From: Arachis hypogaea
Lineage: Eukaryota; Streptophyta; Magnoliopsida; Fabales; Fabaceae
Direction of reading: 5' to 3'
Length of the DNA: 64,000 bases
NCBI RefSeq assembly: GCF_003086295.3
Contig: NC_092051.1
Location: forward strand, 75,207,772 to 75,271,771
Shown here: positions 55,491 through 64,000 of the stretch, in pieces
Position numbering within the stretch: the stretch's first letter is position 1
How the letters are laid out: each line of letters starts with the position of its first letter
Position numbers and translations under genes: made by a program
The notes under the pieces: generated by a model
Seen by the model: only the letters and a program-made list of their open reading frames with translations
What the model was told of the DNA's origin: nothing
The model's database searches: none

Positions 55491-56957
55491 AGACCCACTC
55501 CGGTCCCTAATCCCAATGTCGAATTATTGCAAAAGTAAGATCCAACGGATGAGTCTAGGTTTTGACTCATTCTTTATCAATAAGTACTTCAAAGCTGCAT
55601 GATCCGTGTATACCACTATCTTTGACCCTAGCAAATAAGATCTGAATTTATCTAAAGCATGAACAATAGCTAGGAGTTCCTTTTCTGTAGTGGTATAGTT
55701 GGATTGTGCTGCATCCAATGTTTTAGAAGAGTAAGCAATGACATAAGAAAGTTTACCATCGCGCTTTGCAAGCGCGGAACCTAAAGCATGGTTTGACGCA
55801 TCGCACATTATCTCGAATGGTAGCGTCCAGTTGGGGCCTCGCACAATCGGTGCTGTGGTAAGAGCTCTCCTTAGCTCTTCAAATGTACTTACACATGCAC
55901 TGTCAAACTCAAAGTCCACATCTTTTTGGAGTAGGCGCGACAATGGCAAAGCAATCTTGCTGAAATCCTTAATAAAGCGCCTGTAAAATCCTACATGTCC
56001 CAAAAACGAGCGGAGCCCCCTCACAGATGAGGGGTGAGGTAAAGTGGTGATAACATCGACCTTGGCCAGATCTACAGAAATGCCTTCATGAGATACTACA
56101 TGTCCTAACACTATACCTTATCTTACCATAAAGTGGCATTTTTCAAAGTTTAAGACAATGTTAGTGTCAACACATCTAGCTAAGACCTTGGCCAAGTTCT
56201 CTAAGAAACAATCAAATGAAGTTCCATAAACACTGAAGTCATCCATAAAGACTTCCAGACAATTCTCCATCAGATCAGAAAAGACACTGGTCATACTCCG
56301 CTGAAAAGTAGTAGGTGCATTACATAGTCCAAATGGCATCCTTTTGTAGGCAAAGGTGCCAAAAGGACAAGTGAATCTGGTGTTTTCCTGATCCTCAGGG
56401 GCAATGTGAATTTGGAAGTAACCAGTGAATCCATCAAGAAAGCAATAATGGGATTTACCCGCCAAACGGTCCAACATCTGATCAATAAAGGGCAAAGGGT
56501 AGTGGTCCTTCCTTGTAGCGGTGTTCAACCTTCTATAATCGATGCACACTCGCCAAGCATTTTGTACTCTCTTGGTGACCACTTCACCATCATCCTTTTT
56601 AACCGCAGTGATGCCCGATTTCTTGGGAACAACCTGGACCGGGCTCACCCACTCACTGTCAGAAATTTGGCATATGATACCCGCATCAAGTAGCCTAGTG
56701 ACCTCCTTCTTTACCACATCAAGGATGGTTGGGTTGAGCCTCCTTTGCGGTTGCCTAATCGGCCAAGCTCCCTCTTGTAGAAATATACGATGCATGCACT
56801 TGCGGGGGTTAATCCCCACATTATCGGCTAGGCTCCAGCGAATTGCCTTCTTGTACTTTCTTAGAACATCTAGGAGCTTTCCTTCTTCTTCACTAGAAAG
56901 CTCACTAGCAATAATGATCGGAAACTTTTGGTTGTCCTCTAAGAAAGCATACTTCAA
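55491..56957 (-). pseudogene. Element E reverse transcriptase and RNase H
   Basis: The frame 56957-56118 holds the [87 protein letters not shown] and the catalytic box [19 protein letters not shown] at 56115-56117 precedes GIVLGH, then 56111-55524 continues with [20 protein letters not shown], the RNase H blocks [25 protein letters not shown] and VVYTDHAALKYL, and ends at a stop within LLLQ-x-FD. With the TAA set aside, RT is complete and near intact, the best RT in the E/F/H group. Confidence 0.95.
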
Positions 56958-57096
56958 ATGAGATGGAAGAGGCTTCAGTTCATTCTTTGCCTCAAGCTGA
57001 GGTCCCTTTTCATCAATCTCACAGAGTTTATTCTCAACAACTTTCTCTTGTTCATCCTCTTGGTTATCCGTCTCCTCAACAATAGGGTAGCATAAC
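56958..57096 (-). other. Element E protease-RT linker, broken by G
   Basis: The sense frame reads on from the RT start into a Glu-rich linker, as in A (15500-15800). It stops at 57096, where G begins. ATAAC (57092-57096) is the expected left target duplication of G; its partner is outside the window. Confidence 0.65.
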
Positions 57097-58639
57097 TGAT
57101 GAGCAGATAATTTATACGCTTTTTTGCATTGTTTTTAGTATGTTTTTAGCATATTTTAGTTATTTTTTATTATGTTTTTATTAGTTTTTATTGAAAAATC
57201 ACATTTTTGGACTTTACTATGAGTTTGTGTGTTTTTCGGTGATTTCAGGTATTTTCTGGCTGAAATTGAAGGACCTGAGAAAAAATCTTATTCGGAGGCT
57301 GAAAAAGGACTGCAGATGCTGTTCGATTCTGACCTCCCTGCACTTGAAGTGGATTTTCTGGAGCTATAAAAGCCCAATTGGCGCGATCTGAATTGCGTTG
57401 GAAAGTAGACATCCTGGGCTTTCCAGCAATATATAATAGTCCATACTTTGACCGAGATTTGTTGGCCCAAACTGGCGTTCCAAGTCAGCATAGAAATTCT
57501 GGCGTCAAAACGCCAGAACTAGCATGAAAGCTCGAGTTAAACGCCCAAACTAGCACAAAAGCTGGTGTTTAACTCCAAGAAAGGTCTCTACACGTAAAAG
57601 CTTCAATGCTCAGCCCAAGCACACACCAAGTGGGCCCTGGAAGTGGATTTCTACACTAACTATTCTAGCTTACTCATTTTCTGTAACCCTAGGGCACTAG
57701 TTTATTATAAAAACTACTTTTAGTGATTCATCTTGTACCTCATGACACTTTACACGTTTCATATTGTATCTTCTATGGCATGAGTTTCTAAACCCCATGG
57801 TTGGGGGTGAGGAGCTCTGCTGTGTTTTGATGGATTAATGCAATTACGACTGTTTTCCTTTCAATCACGCTTGTTTCTATTCTAAGATATTCATTCGCAC
57901 TTCAACCTGATGAATGCGATGATCCGTGACACTCATCATTCTCACCTATGAATGTGTGCCTGACAACCACCTCCGTTCTACATGTAATCAAGCTTGAATG
58001 TGTATCTCTTGGGTTTCTAATCTAAGATTGGGACCTTCGTGGTATAGGCTAGAATTATTGGCGGCCATTCCTGAGATCCGAAAAGTCTAAACCTTGTCTG
58101 TGGTATTCCGAGTAGGATCTGGGAAGGGATGACTGTGACGAGCTTCAAACTCATGAGTGCTGGGCGTAGTGACAGATGCAAAAGGATCAATGGATCCTAT
58201 TCCAACATGAGTGAGAATCGACAGATGATTAGCCGTGCGGTGACAGCGCATTTGGACCATTTTCACTGAGAGGATGGATGGTAGCCATTGACAACGGTGA
58301 TCCACCAACGTATAGCTTGCCATGGAAGGAGCCTTGCGTGCATGAAGAAGAAGACAGTAGGAAAGCAGAAATTTAGAAGACAAAGCATCTCCAAAACCTC
58401 AACCTGTTCTCCATTACTGCATAACAAGTATTTATTTCATGTTCTTTTTTTTTTTTACAATTAAATCTGAGAATTATTGATATCATGACTAAGAGTTACA
58501 AGATAACCATAGCTTGCTTCAAGCCAACAATATCCGTGGGATCGACCCTTACTCACGTAAGGTATTACTTGGACGACCCAGTGCACTTGCTGGTTAGTTG
58601 TGCGGAGTTACAAAAGTGTGATTGTAATTTCGTGCACCA
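57097..58639 (+). repeat. Element G 5' LTR (1543 bp)
   Basis: It starts TGATGAGCAGATAATTTATACG and ends GTGCACCA. A perfect 22-bp palindrome (9-bp arms TTCTGGCGT/ACGCCAGAA) lies at 57497-57518, followed by ttaaacgccc and ggtgtttaactcc. TATAAAAA is at 57706-57713, about 130 bp after the last of these. The U5 matches S closely (gtgggatcgacccttactca). Confidence 0.94.
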
Positions 58640-58645
58640 AGTTTA

Positions 58646-58663
58646 TGGCGCCGTTGCCGGGGA
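58646..58663 (+). other. Element G primer-binding site (perfect tRNA-Asp match)
   Basis: TGGCGCCGTTGCCGGGGA, 18 nt, complements the plant tRNA-Asp 3' end including CCA, the usual Athila primer. It lies 6 nt from the LTR. Confidence 0.94.
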
Positions 58664-59691
58664 TTGTTCGAGTTTGGACAACTGACGGTTTATCTTGTTT
58701 CTTAGATTAGGAATAATTTATTTTTGTTGGTTTAGAGTCACTAAATTTGAGTCTTTTATTTGAGTTTAGTTTCATATTTTAAGTTTGGTGTCAATTGCAT
58801 GCTTTTATTTTCTTTTAATTTTTCGAATTTGCATGTTCCTAGTTTCTTCTTGATCTTTAAAAATTCTAAATTTGGTGTCTTCTTTGTGTTTTCCTTTAAA
58901 TTTTCGAAAATTTGTGTCTGATTTTCTAAAAATTTTAAGTTTGGTGTTTTTGTGCTTTTATTTACTTAAAAATTTTTTAAAAAAATTTTTCTTGGTGTTC
59001 ATCTTGATCTTCAAAGTGTTCTTGGTGTTCATCTTGACATTCAAAGTTTTCTTGTTTGTTCTCTTTGTTTTGATCTAAAATTTCTAAGTTTAATGTCATT
59101 CTGTTGTTTTTCTCTTTTCTCATTAAAATTCAAAAATAAAAAAATATCTTTTCCTTATTTTACTCATAAATTTCGAACTTTTGCATTAAATTAGTCAAAG
59201 ATTTTCAAAATCATATCTTTTTTTTTAGTCAAGTCAAAATTCTAATTTCAAAAATTGATCTTTTCAAATCTTTTTCAAAAATCAAATCTTTTTAATTTCT
59301 TCAATCATATCTTTTCAATCATATCTTTTTTTAATAAATTGCAATCATATATTCTCAATCATATCTTTTTTAAAATAAACTGCAATCATATCTTTTTGAT
59401 TGCTAATTCCAAAATCTTTTTAATTAATTAATTTAGTTTTCAATTTGTTTTTATTTTATTTTCTTCTAATTTTCGAAAACCATATCCAGAATTTTTCAAA
59501 TCTTTTTAATTAATTAGCCATTTTAGCATTCGAATTATTTATTTATCTTTTTACTTTTTCTCTTAATTTTCGAAACTTTTATTTTATTTTTCATTTATTT
59601 AGTTTTATTTTATTCGGTTAATTTTAATTAAAATAAAATAAAAACAAAAATATATTTTATTTGCAATCCACATCATCTCCCTTTCTCCATT
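58664..59691 (+). other. Element G 5' leader, T-rich
   Basis: This is a non-coding, T-rich leader of 1 kb. It has AAGTTTGGTGTC-type motifs at 58781, 58868 and 58936, the direct repeat gtgttcatcttgatcttcaa / gtgttcatcttgacattcaa near 58996-59045, and several copies of tcaatcatatctttt at 59300-59395. The frame 58872-59078 is low-complexity and not accepted. Confidence 0.6.
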
Positions 59692-61053
59692 TTGGACCTA
59701 AGTGGAAATGAACAGTCCAAAAGGACTATGGGGTCATATGCTAACCCCATTACAGCTGCATATAGGAGTAGCATCTGTATACCTCCCATCAAAGCAAGCA
59801 GTTTTGAGCTAAATCCTCAGCTCATTATCATGGTGCAGCAAAATTGCCAGTATTCCGGCCTTCCACAGGAAGAACCTACTGAGTTTCTGGCACAGTTCCT
59901 ACAAATTGTTGACACAGTACGTGATAAAAAAGTGGATCAGGATGTCTACAGATTGTTACTGTTTCCATTTGCTGTAAAAGATCAAGCTAAAAGGTGGTTA
60001 AATAACCAACCCACAGCAAGCATAAAAACATGGAGACAGCTATCAGACAAATTCCTGAATCAATTTTACCCTCCAAAAAGGATGACACAGCTGAGGCTGG
60101 ACATCCAAGGCTTTAAACAATAGGATAATGAATCCCTTTATAATGCCTGGGAGAGGTACAAAGGGATGCTAAGGAAATGTCCCTCTAAAATGTTTTCAGA
60201 GTGGGTACAGTTAGACATCTTCTACTATGGATTTACAGAAAGAGCTCAAATGTCTCTAGACCACTCAGCTGGTGGATCTATACACATGAGAAAGACGATT
60301 GAAGAAGCTCAAGAACTCATAGATACGGTTGCTAGAAATCAGCATCTGTACTCAAGCAATGAGTCCTCTATAAAAGAAGAGTCTAGGGCAGTAACTACTG
60401 ATCCTAATCCTCAAGAACAGATTGTTGAACTTAATCAGCAATTACTCCTTGTGACAAAACAATTAGAAGAATTTAAAGAGATGCTGCAAGACACTAAAAA
60501 TGCTAACTAGAATATGGAAGCACAATTGAATCAGACAAGACAGCATCTATCTAAACAGATAACAAAAGAATGCCAAGCTGTCCAATTAAGGAGCAGAAAG
60601 ACATTGAATAAATCAGCTCAAAGTAGCTGAAAGACAAGAAAGGAACAACTGACAGAGAATGACCAAACCACCGCCCAAAATCCCTTTGAGGACAGCAAGA
60701 ACCCAGAGAGGAATAACTCTGGCATTCAAATGCCAGAAAAGGGTGAAAAGTTGGCGTTGAACGCCCATTCTTTGCCCAGTTCAGGCATTCAAACGCCAGA
60801 AAAAGGTGGGAAGCTGGCATTAAACAACCATCCAGCACCCAATCCTGGCGTTCAAACGCTAGTGAGGGATCAGACACCTGCAAGTGCTGATAGTAACCCC
60901 TCTAAGAAGGCTTCTCCAACCACCTCTGTAGGGAATAAACCTGCAGCAACTAAGGTTGAAGAATATAAAGCCAGGATGCCTTATCCTCAGAAACTACGCC
61001 AAGCAGAACAGGATAAATAATTTGCCCGCTTTGCAGACTATCTCAGAACTCCT
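59692..61053 (+). pseudogene. Element G gag
   Basis: The frame 59692-60123 has SSFELNPQLIIMVQQNCQYS, EFLAQFLQIVDTVRDK, YRLLLFPFAVKDQAKRWL and FLNQFYPPKRMTQLR, a capsid-like Athila Gag. A TAG at 60121 (fits CAG to TAG) is followed in frame by LYNAWERYKGMLRKCP, SEWVQLDIFYYGFTE and a coiled stretch (EQIVELNQQLLLVTKQLEEF). Later stops flank the AVQLRSRKTL block (Athila consensus LRSGKEL-like) at 60575. The region 60721-60900 has a 63-bp repeat. A TAA at 61018 ends the frame KLRQAEQDK. No intact start codon is evident. The first in-frame residues use TTG, so the true start is uncertain. Confidence 0.93.
60721..60905 (+). repeat. 63-bp tandem repeat within G gag
   Basis: Units start at 60721, 60784 and 60847 (the third is partial) and each encodes a form of G(I/V)QxPEKGxKLALN. 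Each begins with a small palindrome (ggcattcaaatgcc, ggcattcaaacgcc, ggcgttcaaacgc), and the first contains ggcgttgaacgcc. The same GGCGTT/AACGCC word forms the inverted repeats in this family's LTR. Confidence 0.85.
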
Positions 61054-61504
61054 TTGATAAAGATCCCGTTTGCAAAGGCACTTGAGCAAATACCCTCTTA
61101 TGCTAAGTTCATGAAAGAGATCTTAAGTCATAAGAAGGATTGGAGAGAAACTGAAAAGGTGTTTCTCACTGAAGAATGCAGTGCAGTCATTCTGAAAAGC
61201 TTACCAGAGAAGCTTAAAAATCCAGGAAGCTTTATGATACCATGCACATTAGAGGGTGCTTGCACCAAGATAGCTCTATGTGACCTTGGAGCAAGTATCA
61301 ACCCGGATATGTCTTCAACTTGCTGATGGCTCCATTAAATATCCATCAGGCATAATTGAGGACATGATTGTCAAGGTTGGGCCATTTGCCTTTCCCACTG
61401 ACTTTGTAGTGCTGGAAATAGAGGAGCACAAGAGTGCGACTCTCGTTATAGGAAGACCTTTCCTAGCAACTGGATGAACTTTTATTGATGTACAAAAAGG
61501 GGAA
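61054..61504 (+). pseudogene. Element G protease
   Basis: IPFAKALEQIPSYAKFMKEI, VFLTEECSAVILKSLPEKLK and the active-site motif IALCDLGASIN are intact up to about 61305. There a short stretch is lost and the frame shifts, and the next block is RICLQLADGSIKYPSG in another frame, then MIVKVGPFAFPTDFVV and TLVIGRPFLATG. A TGA at 61475-61477 fits CGA to TGA. The loss, about 60 bp judged against A, removes the flap-proximal segment after the catalytic Asp. Confidence 0.92.
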
Positions 61505-63240
61505 GTGACCCTGAGAGTCAATGGGGATGAGTTTAAGTTAAATGCTGTCAAAGCTATGCAGCATCCAGACACATCAAATGACTGCATAAGCACTGATATT
61601 ATTGACTCTTTGGTGGAAGAGATCAATATGACTGAAAGTCTTGAATCAGAGCTAGAGGATATCTTTAAAGATGTTCAGTCTGATCTGGAGGAATCAGAGG
61701 AAATAAAAGAACCTCTGAAAATTTATCAAGAAGAGGATAAGCCTCCTAAACCCGAGCTCAAACCACTCCCACCATCCCTGAAATATGCATTTCTAGGAGA
61801 AAATAACACTTTTGGAGTGATCATAAGCTCTTCTTTAAATCCACAGGAAGAGAAAGCACTAATTCAAGTGCTAAGGACACACAAGACAGCTTTTGGGTGG
61901 TCCATAAGTGATCTTAAGGGCATTAGCCCAGCAAGATGCATGCACAAGATCTTATTGGAGGATGATGCTATGCCAGTGGTTCAACCACAGAGGCGGCTAA
62001 ATCCAGCCATGAAGGAGGTCGTGCAGAAAGAGGTCACTAAGTTACTAGAGGTTGGGATTATTTATCCTATTTTTGATAGCCCCTGGGTAAGCCCTGTCCA
62101 AGAATGAACTGGTTCCTACAAGAACAGTCATAGGGTGGCGTATGTGTATTGACTACAGAAGGCTCAATACCGCCACCAGAAAGGATCATTTTCCTTTACC
62201 ATTCATAGACCAGATACTAGAGAGACTAGTAGGTCATGACTATTACTGCTTTTTGGATGGCTACTCAGGTTACAACCAAATTGCAGTAGACCCTCAAGAC
62301 TAAGAGAAAACAGCATTCATATGTCCATCTGGAGTATTTGCCTACAGAAGAATGCCTTTTGGTCTGTGCAATGCACCTGCAACCTTTCAGAGATGCATGC
62401 TTTCTATTTTCTCTGATATGGTGGGAAAATTTCTGGAAGTCTTCATTGATGACTTCTCAGTATTTGGAGACTCATTCAGCTCCTATCTTGATCATCTAGC
62501 ACTTGTTCTGAAAAGGTGCCAAGAGACTAACCTAGTTTTAAACTGGGAAAAATGTCACTTTATGGTGACTGAAGGAATTGTCCTTGGGCATAAAATTTCG
62601 AATAAAGGAATAGAGGTGGATCAAGCTAAGGTAGAGGTAATTGAAAGATTACCACCACTTACCAATGTAAAAGCAATCAGAAGCTTTCTGGGACATGCAG
62701 AATTCTACAGGAGGTTTATAAAGGATTTTTCGAAAATAGCAAAACCTCTAGCTGCTGACATGCCATTTGTATTTGACAAAGAGTGTCTGCAGGCGTTTGA
62801 GACCCTGAAAGCTAAGCTGGTCACAGTACCAGTCATCTCTGCACCAAACTGGACATTACCATTCGAACTAATGTGTGATGCCAGTGACCATACCATTGGT
62901 GCAGTGTTGGGATAGAGGCATAACAAGCTTCTGCACGTCATTTACTATGCTAGCCGTGTTTTAAATGATGCATAGAAGAATTACACAACCACAGAAAAAG
63001 AGTTACTTGCAGTGGTTTATGCCATTGACAAGTTTAGATCCTATTTAGTAGGTTCAAAAGTGATTGTGTATACTGACCATACTGCTCTTAAATACCTACT
63101 CACAAAGCAAGATTCAAAACCCAGGCTCATAAGATAGGTGTTGCTTCTGCAAGAGTTTGATATAGAAATAAGAGACAGAAAAGGGACAGAGAACCAGGTA
63201 GCTGATCACCTGTCTCGGATAGAACCAGTAGTAGGGGCGT
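61505..63240 (+). pseudogene. Element G reverse transcriptase and RNase H
   Basis: The frame 61505-62107 carries the linker and RT start (QPQRRLNPAMKEVVQKEVTK, SPWVSPVQ). A deletion near 62100 removes the VVPKKGG segment. The code resumes with WRMCIDYRRLNTATRKDHF, FLDGYSGYNQIAVD, a TAA at 62301, then 62352-62915 with [16 protein letters not shown] and the catalytic box [15 protein letters not shown], and [17 protein letters not shown]. RNase H follows with TAG codons at 62913, 62973 and 63135, and blocks [22 protein letters not shown] and [10 protein letters not shown]. Relative to A, six or so residues are missing before PLAADMPF. Confidence 0.94.
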
Positions 63241-64000
63241 CCCTCCCTCCTACTGAGATCTCTGAAACCTTTCTGGATGAGCAACTTTTTGCCATTCAGG
63301 GAGCACTATGATTTGCAGACATTGCGAATTATAAAGCTGTGAGGTTCATACCCAAAGAGTACAATAGGATGCAGACGAAAAAACTAATTTCTGATGCAAA
63401 GTACTACTTATGGGATGAACCATATCTCTTTAAGAGATGTGCAGACAGAATGATCCGCAGATGTATGCCTAGAGAAGAGGCACAGAAGATCCTATGGCAT
63501 TTCCATGGATCACAGTATGGAGGACATTTCGGAGGTGAGCGAATAGCCACTAAGGTCCTCCAATGTGGCTTCTACTGGCCTACTCTCTATAGAGATGCCC
63601 GAGAGTTTGTGCGTAACTGTGATAGTTGCCAAAGAGCTGGCAACTTGCCTCATGGTTATGCTATGCCTCAACAAAAGGATCTTAGTGATTGAGTTGTTTG
63701 ACGTATGGGGTATTGACTTCATGGTTCCCTTCCCACCATCATACTCAAACACTTACATTCTGGTGGTAGTAGACTATGAATCTAAATGGGTAGAAGCAAT
63801 TGCCACACCCACTAATGATACTAAGACCGTACTAAAATTCCTCCAGAAACATTTCTGCAATAAACAGCTATATTCTGCTATGGTCCGATATGGAATTAGC
63901 CACAAGGTAGCAACTCCATATCACCCACAGATAAATAGGCAGGCTGAAGTCTCTAATAGAGAACTAAAAAGAATCCTGGAACGGACTGTAATTGCCCGAA
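63241..64000 (+). pseudogene. Element G integrase, N-terminal part, second catalytic Asp lost
   Basis: The frame 63339-63692 has the zinc finger ([20 protein letters not shown] and [10 protein letters not shown]). A frame change near 63690 leads to [20 protein letters not shown] (first Asp) and [17 protein letters not shown]. At about 63848 the text passes from FLQKH straight to [14 protein letters not shown]; the RFG-x-P-x-x-x-I-S-D-G-G block with the second Asp is absent. [20 protein letters not shown] (Glu) follows, and the window ends. With one catalytic acid missing it cannot catalyse integration. Confidence 0.93.

Larger units (their letters stand above)
21694..57096 (-). mobile_element. 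Element E: Athila-like element, 3' half (split by F, cut by G)
   Basis: In sense (-) order from the right: protease-RT spacer (57091-56958), RT and RNase H, integrase, post-pol hairpin, spacer, ORF3, internal PPT copy, 3' non-coding region, PPT, 3' LTR (49672-49266 joined to 23033-21694). Gag, protease and the 5' LTR lie beyond G and outside the window. Without F and G about 9.2 kb of E is visible. Confidence 0.85.
57097..64000 (+). mobile_element. Element G: Athila-lineage element, 5' part (runs past window end)
   Basis: 5' LTR 57097-58639, PBS 58646-58663, leader, gag, protease, RT, RNase H and the start of integrase, all on the + strand. It belongs to the same LTR family as solo LTR S. 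Coding decay includes three small internal deletions, in protease, RT and integrase, and at least six nonsense codons. The 3' part is not in the window. Confidence 0.94.

Noticed and set aside
58646..58663. tRNA-Asp gene fragment
   Set aside because: Only the complement of the tRNA 3' end is present, next to an LTR. It is a primer-binding site, as are 18394, 44414 and 47724.

Overview
This window is plant nuclear DNA made almost entirely of nested LTR retrotransposons. I see no ordinary host gene, rRNA, tRNA or CRISPR. The coding remnants are Ty3/gypsy gag-protease-RT-RNase H-integrase, mostly of the Athila lineage (primer site matching the 3' end of plant tRNA-Asp), plus one Tat/Ogre-type element (archaeal-type second RNase H, integrase with a KWVEAEPLA-type block). 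The LTR family starting TGATGAG(C/T)(G/A)GATAAT and ending GTGCACCA is one I recognise from memory as very abundant in peanut, so I infer a legume, most likely Arachis. That is recognition, not a database result.

Layout. Positions 1-3150 hold a deleted Athila fragment (D). Positions 3151-21688 are a decayed Tat-type element (B, + strand), broken by a 2-kb solo LTR (C, 3465-5521, TSD ATAGG) in its RT and by a 13.2-kb Athila element (A, - strand, 7385-20630, TSD ACCCT) in its integrase. A itself carries a 1.5-kb solo LTR (S, 10473-12004, TSD AGCAC). Element E (- strand, Athila-like) starts at 21694 next to B and runs to 57096. Its 3' LTR is split by F (23034-49265). F's integrase is split by H (29421-45887, TSD GACAC). 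H's 3' region is split by I (32560-41096, TSD AAGTA). E's protease-RT spacer is interrupted at 57097 by G (+ strand), which continues past the window end. The inferred order is B, then A, C and E; S into A; F into E; H into F; I into H; G into E.

No copy looks autonomous. A, B, E and G carry nonsense codons and frameshifts, many explained by C-to-T or G-to-A change. F lacks gag and the RT core. H has no pol and encodes a Pro/Tyr/Gln-rich protein and a Glu-rich protein. I is two 4-kb LTRs around 452 bp, with intact primer and polypurine sites.

The most interesting signals are structural. (1) Four unrelated LTR families each carry their own short inverted-repeat array about 100-140 bp upstream of a TATA box. 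(2) A small hairpin with a compensated stem follows pol in the Athila-type elements. (3) The polypurine-tract motif is copied inside the elements, in E and F at the stop codon of a third ORF. (4) That third ORF, in the env position, is shared by E and F and resembles the putative plant transposon protein domain. (5) The LTR of I carries a 9-10 unit hairpin array with two compensated stem types.
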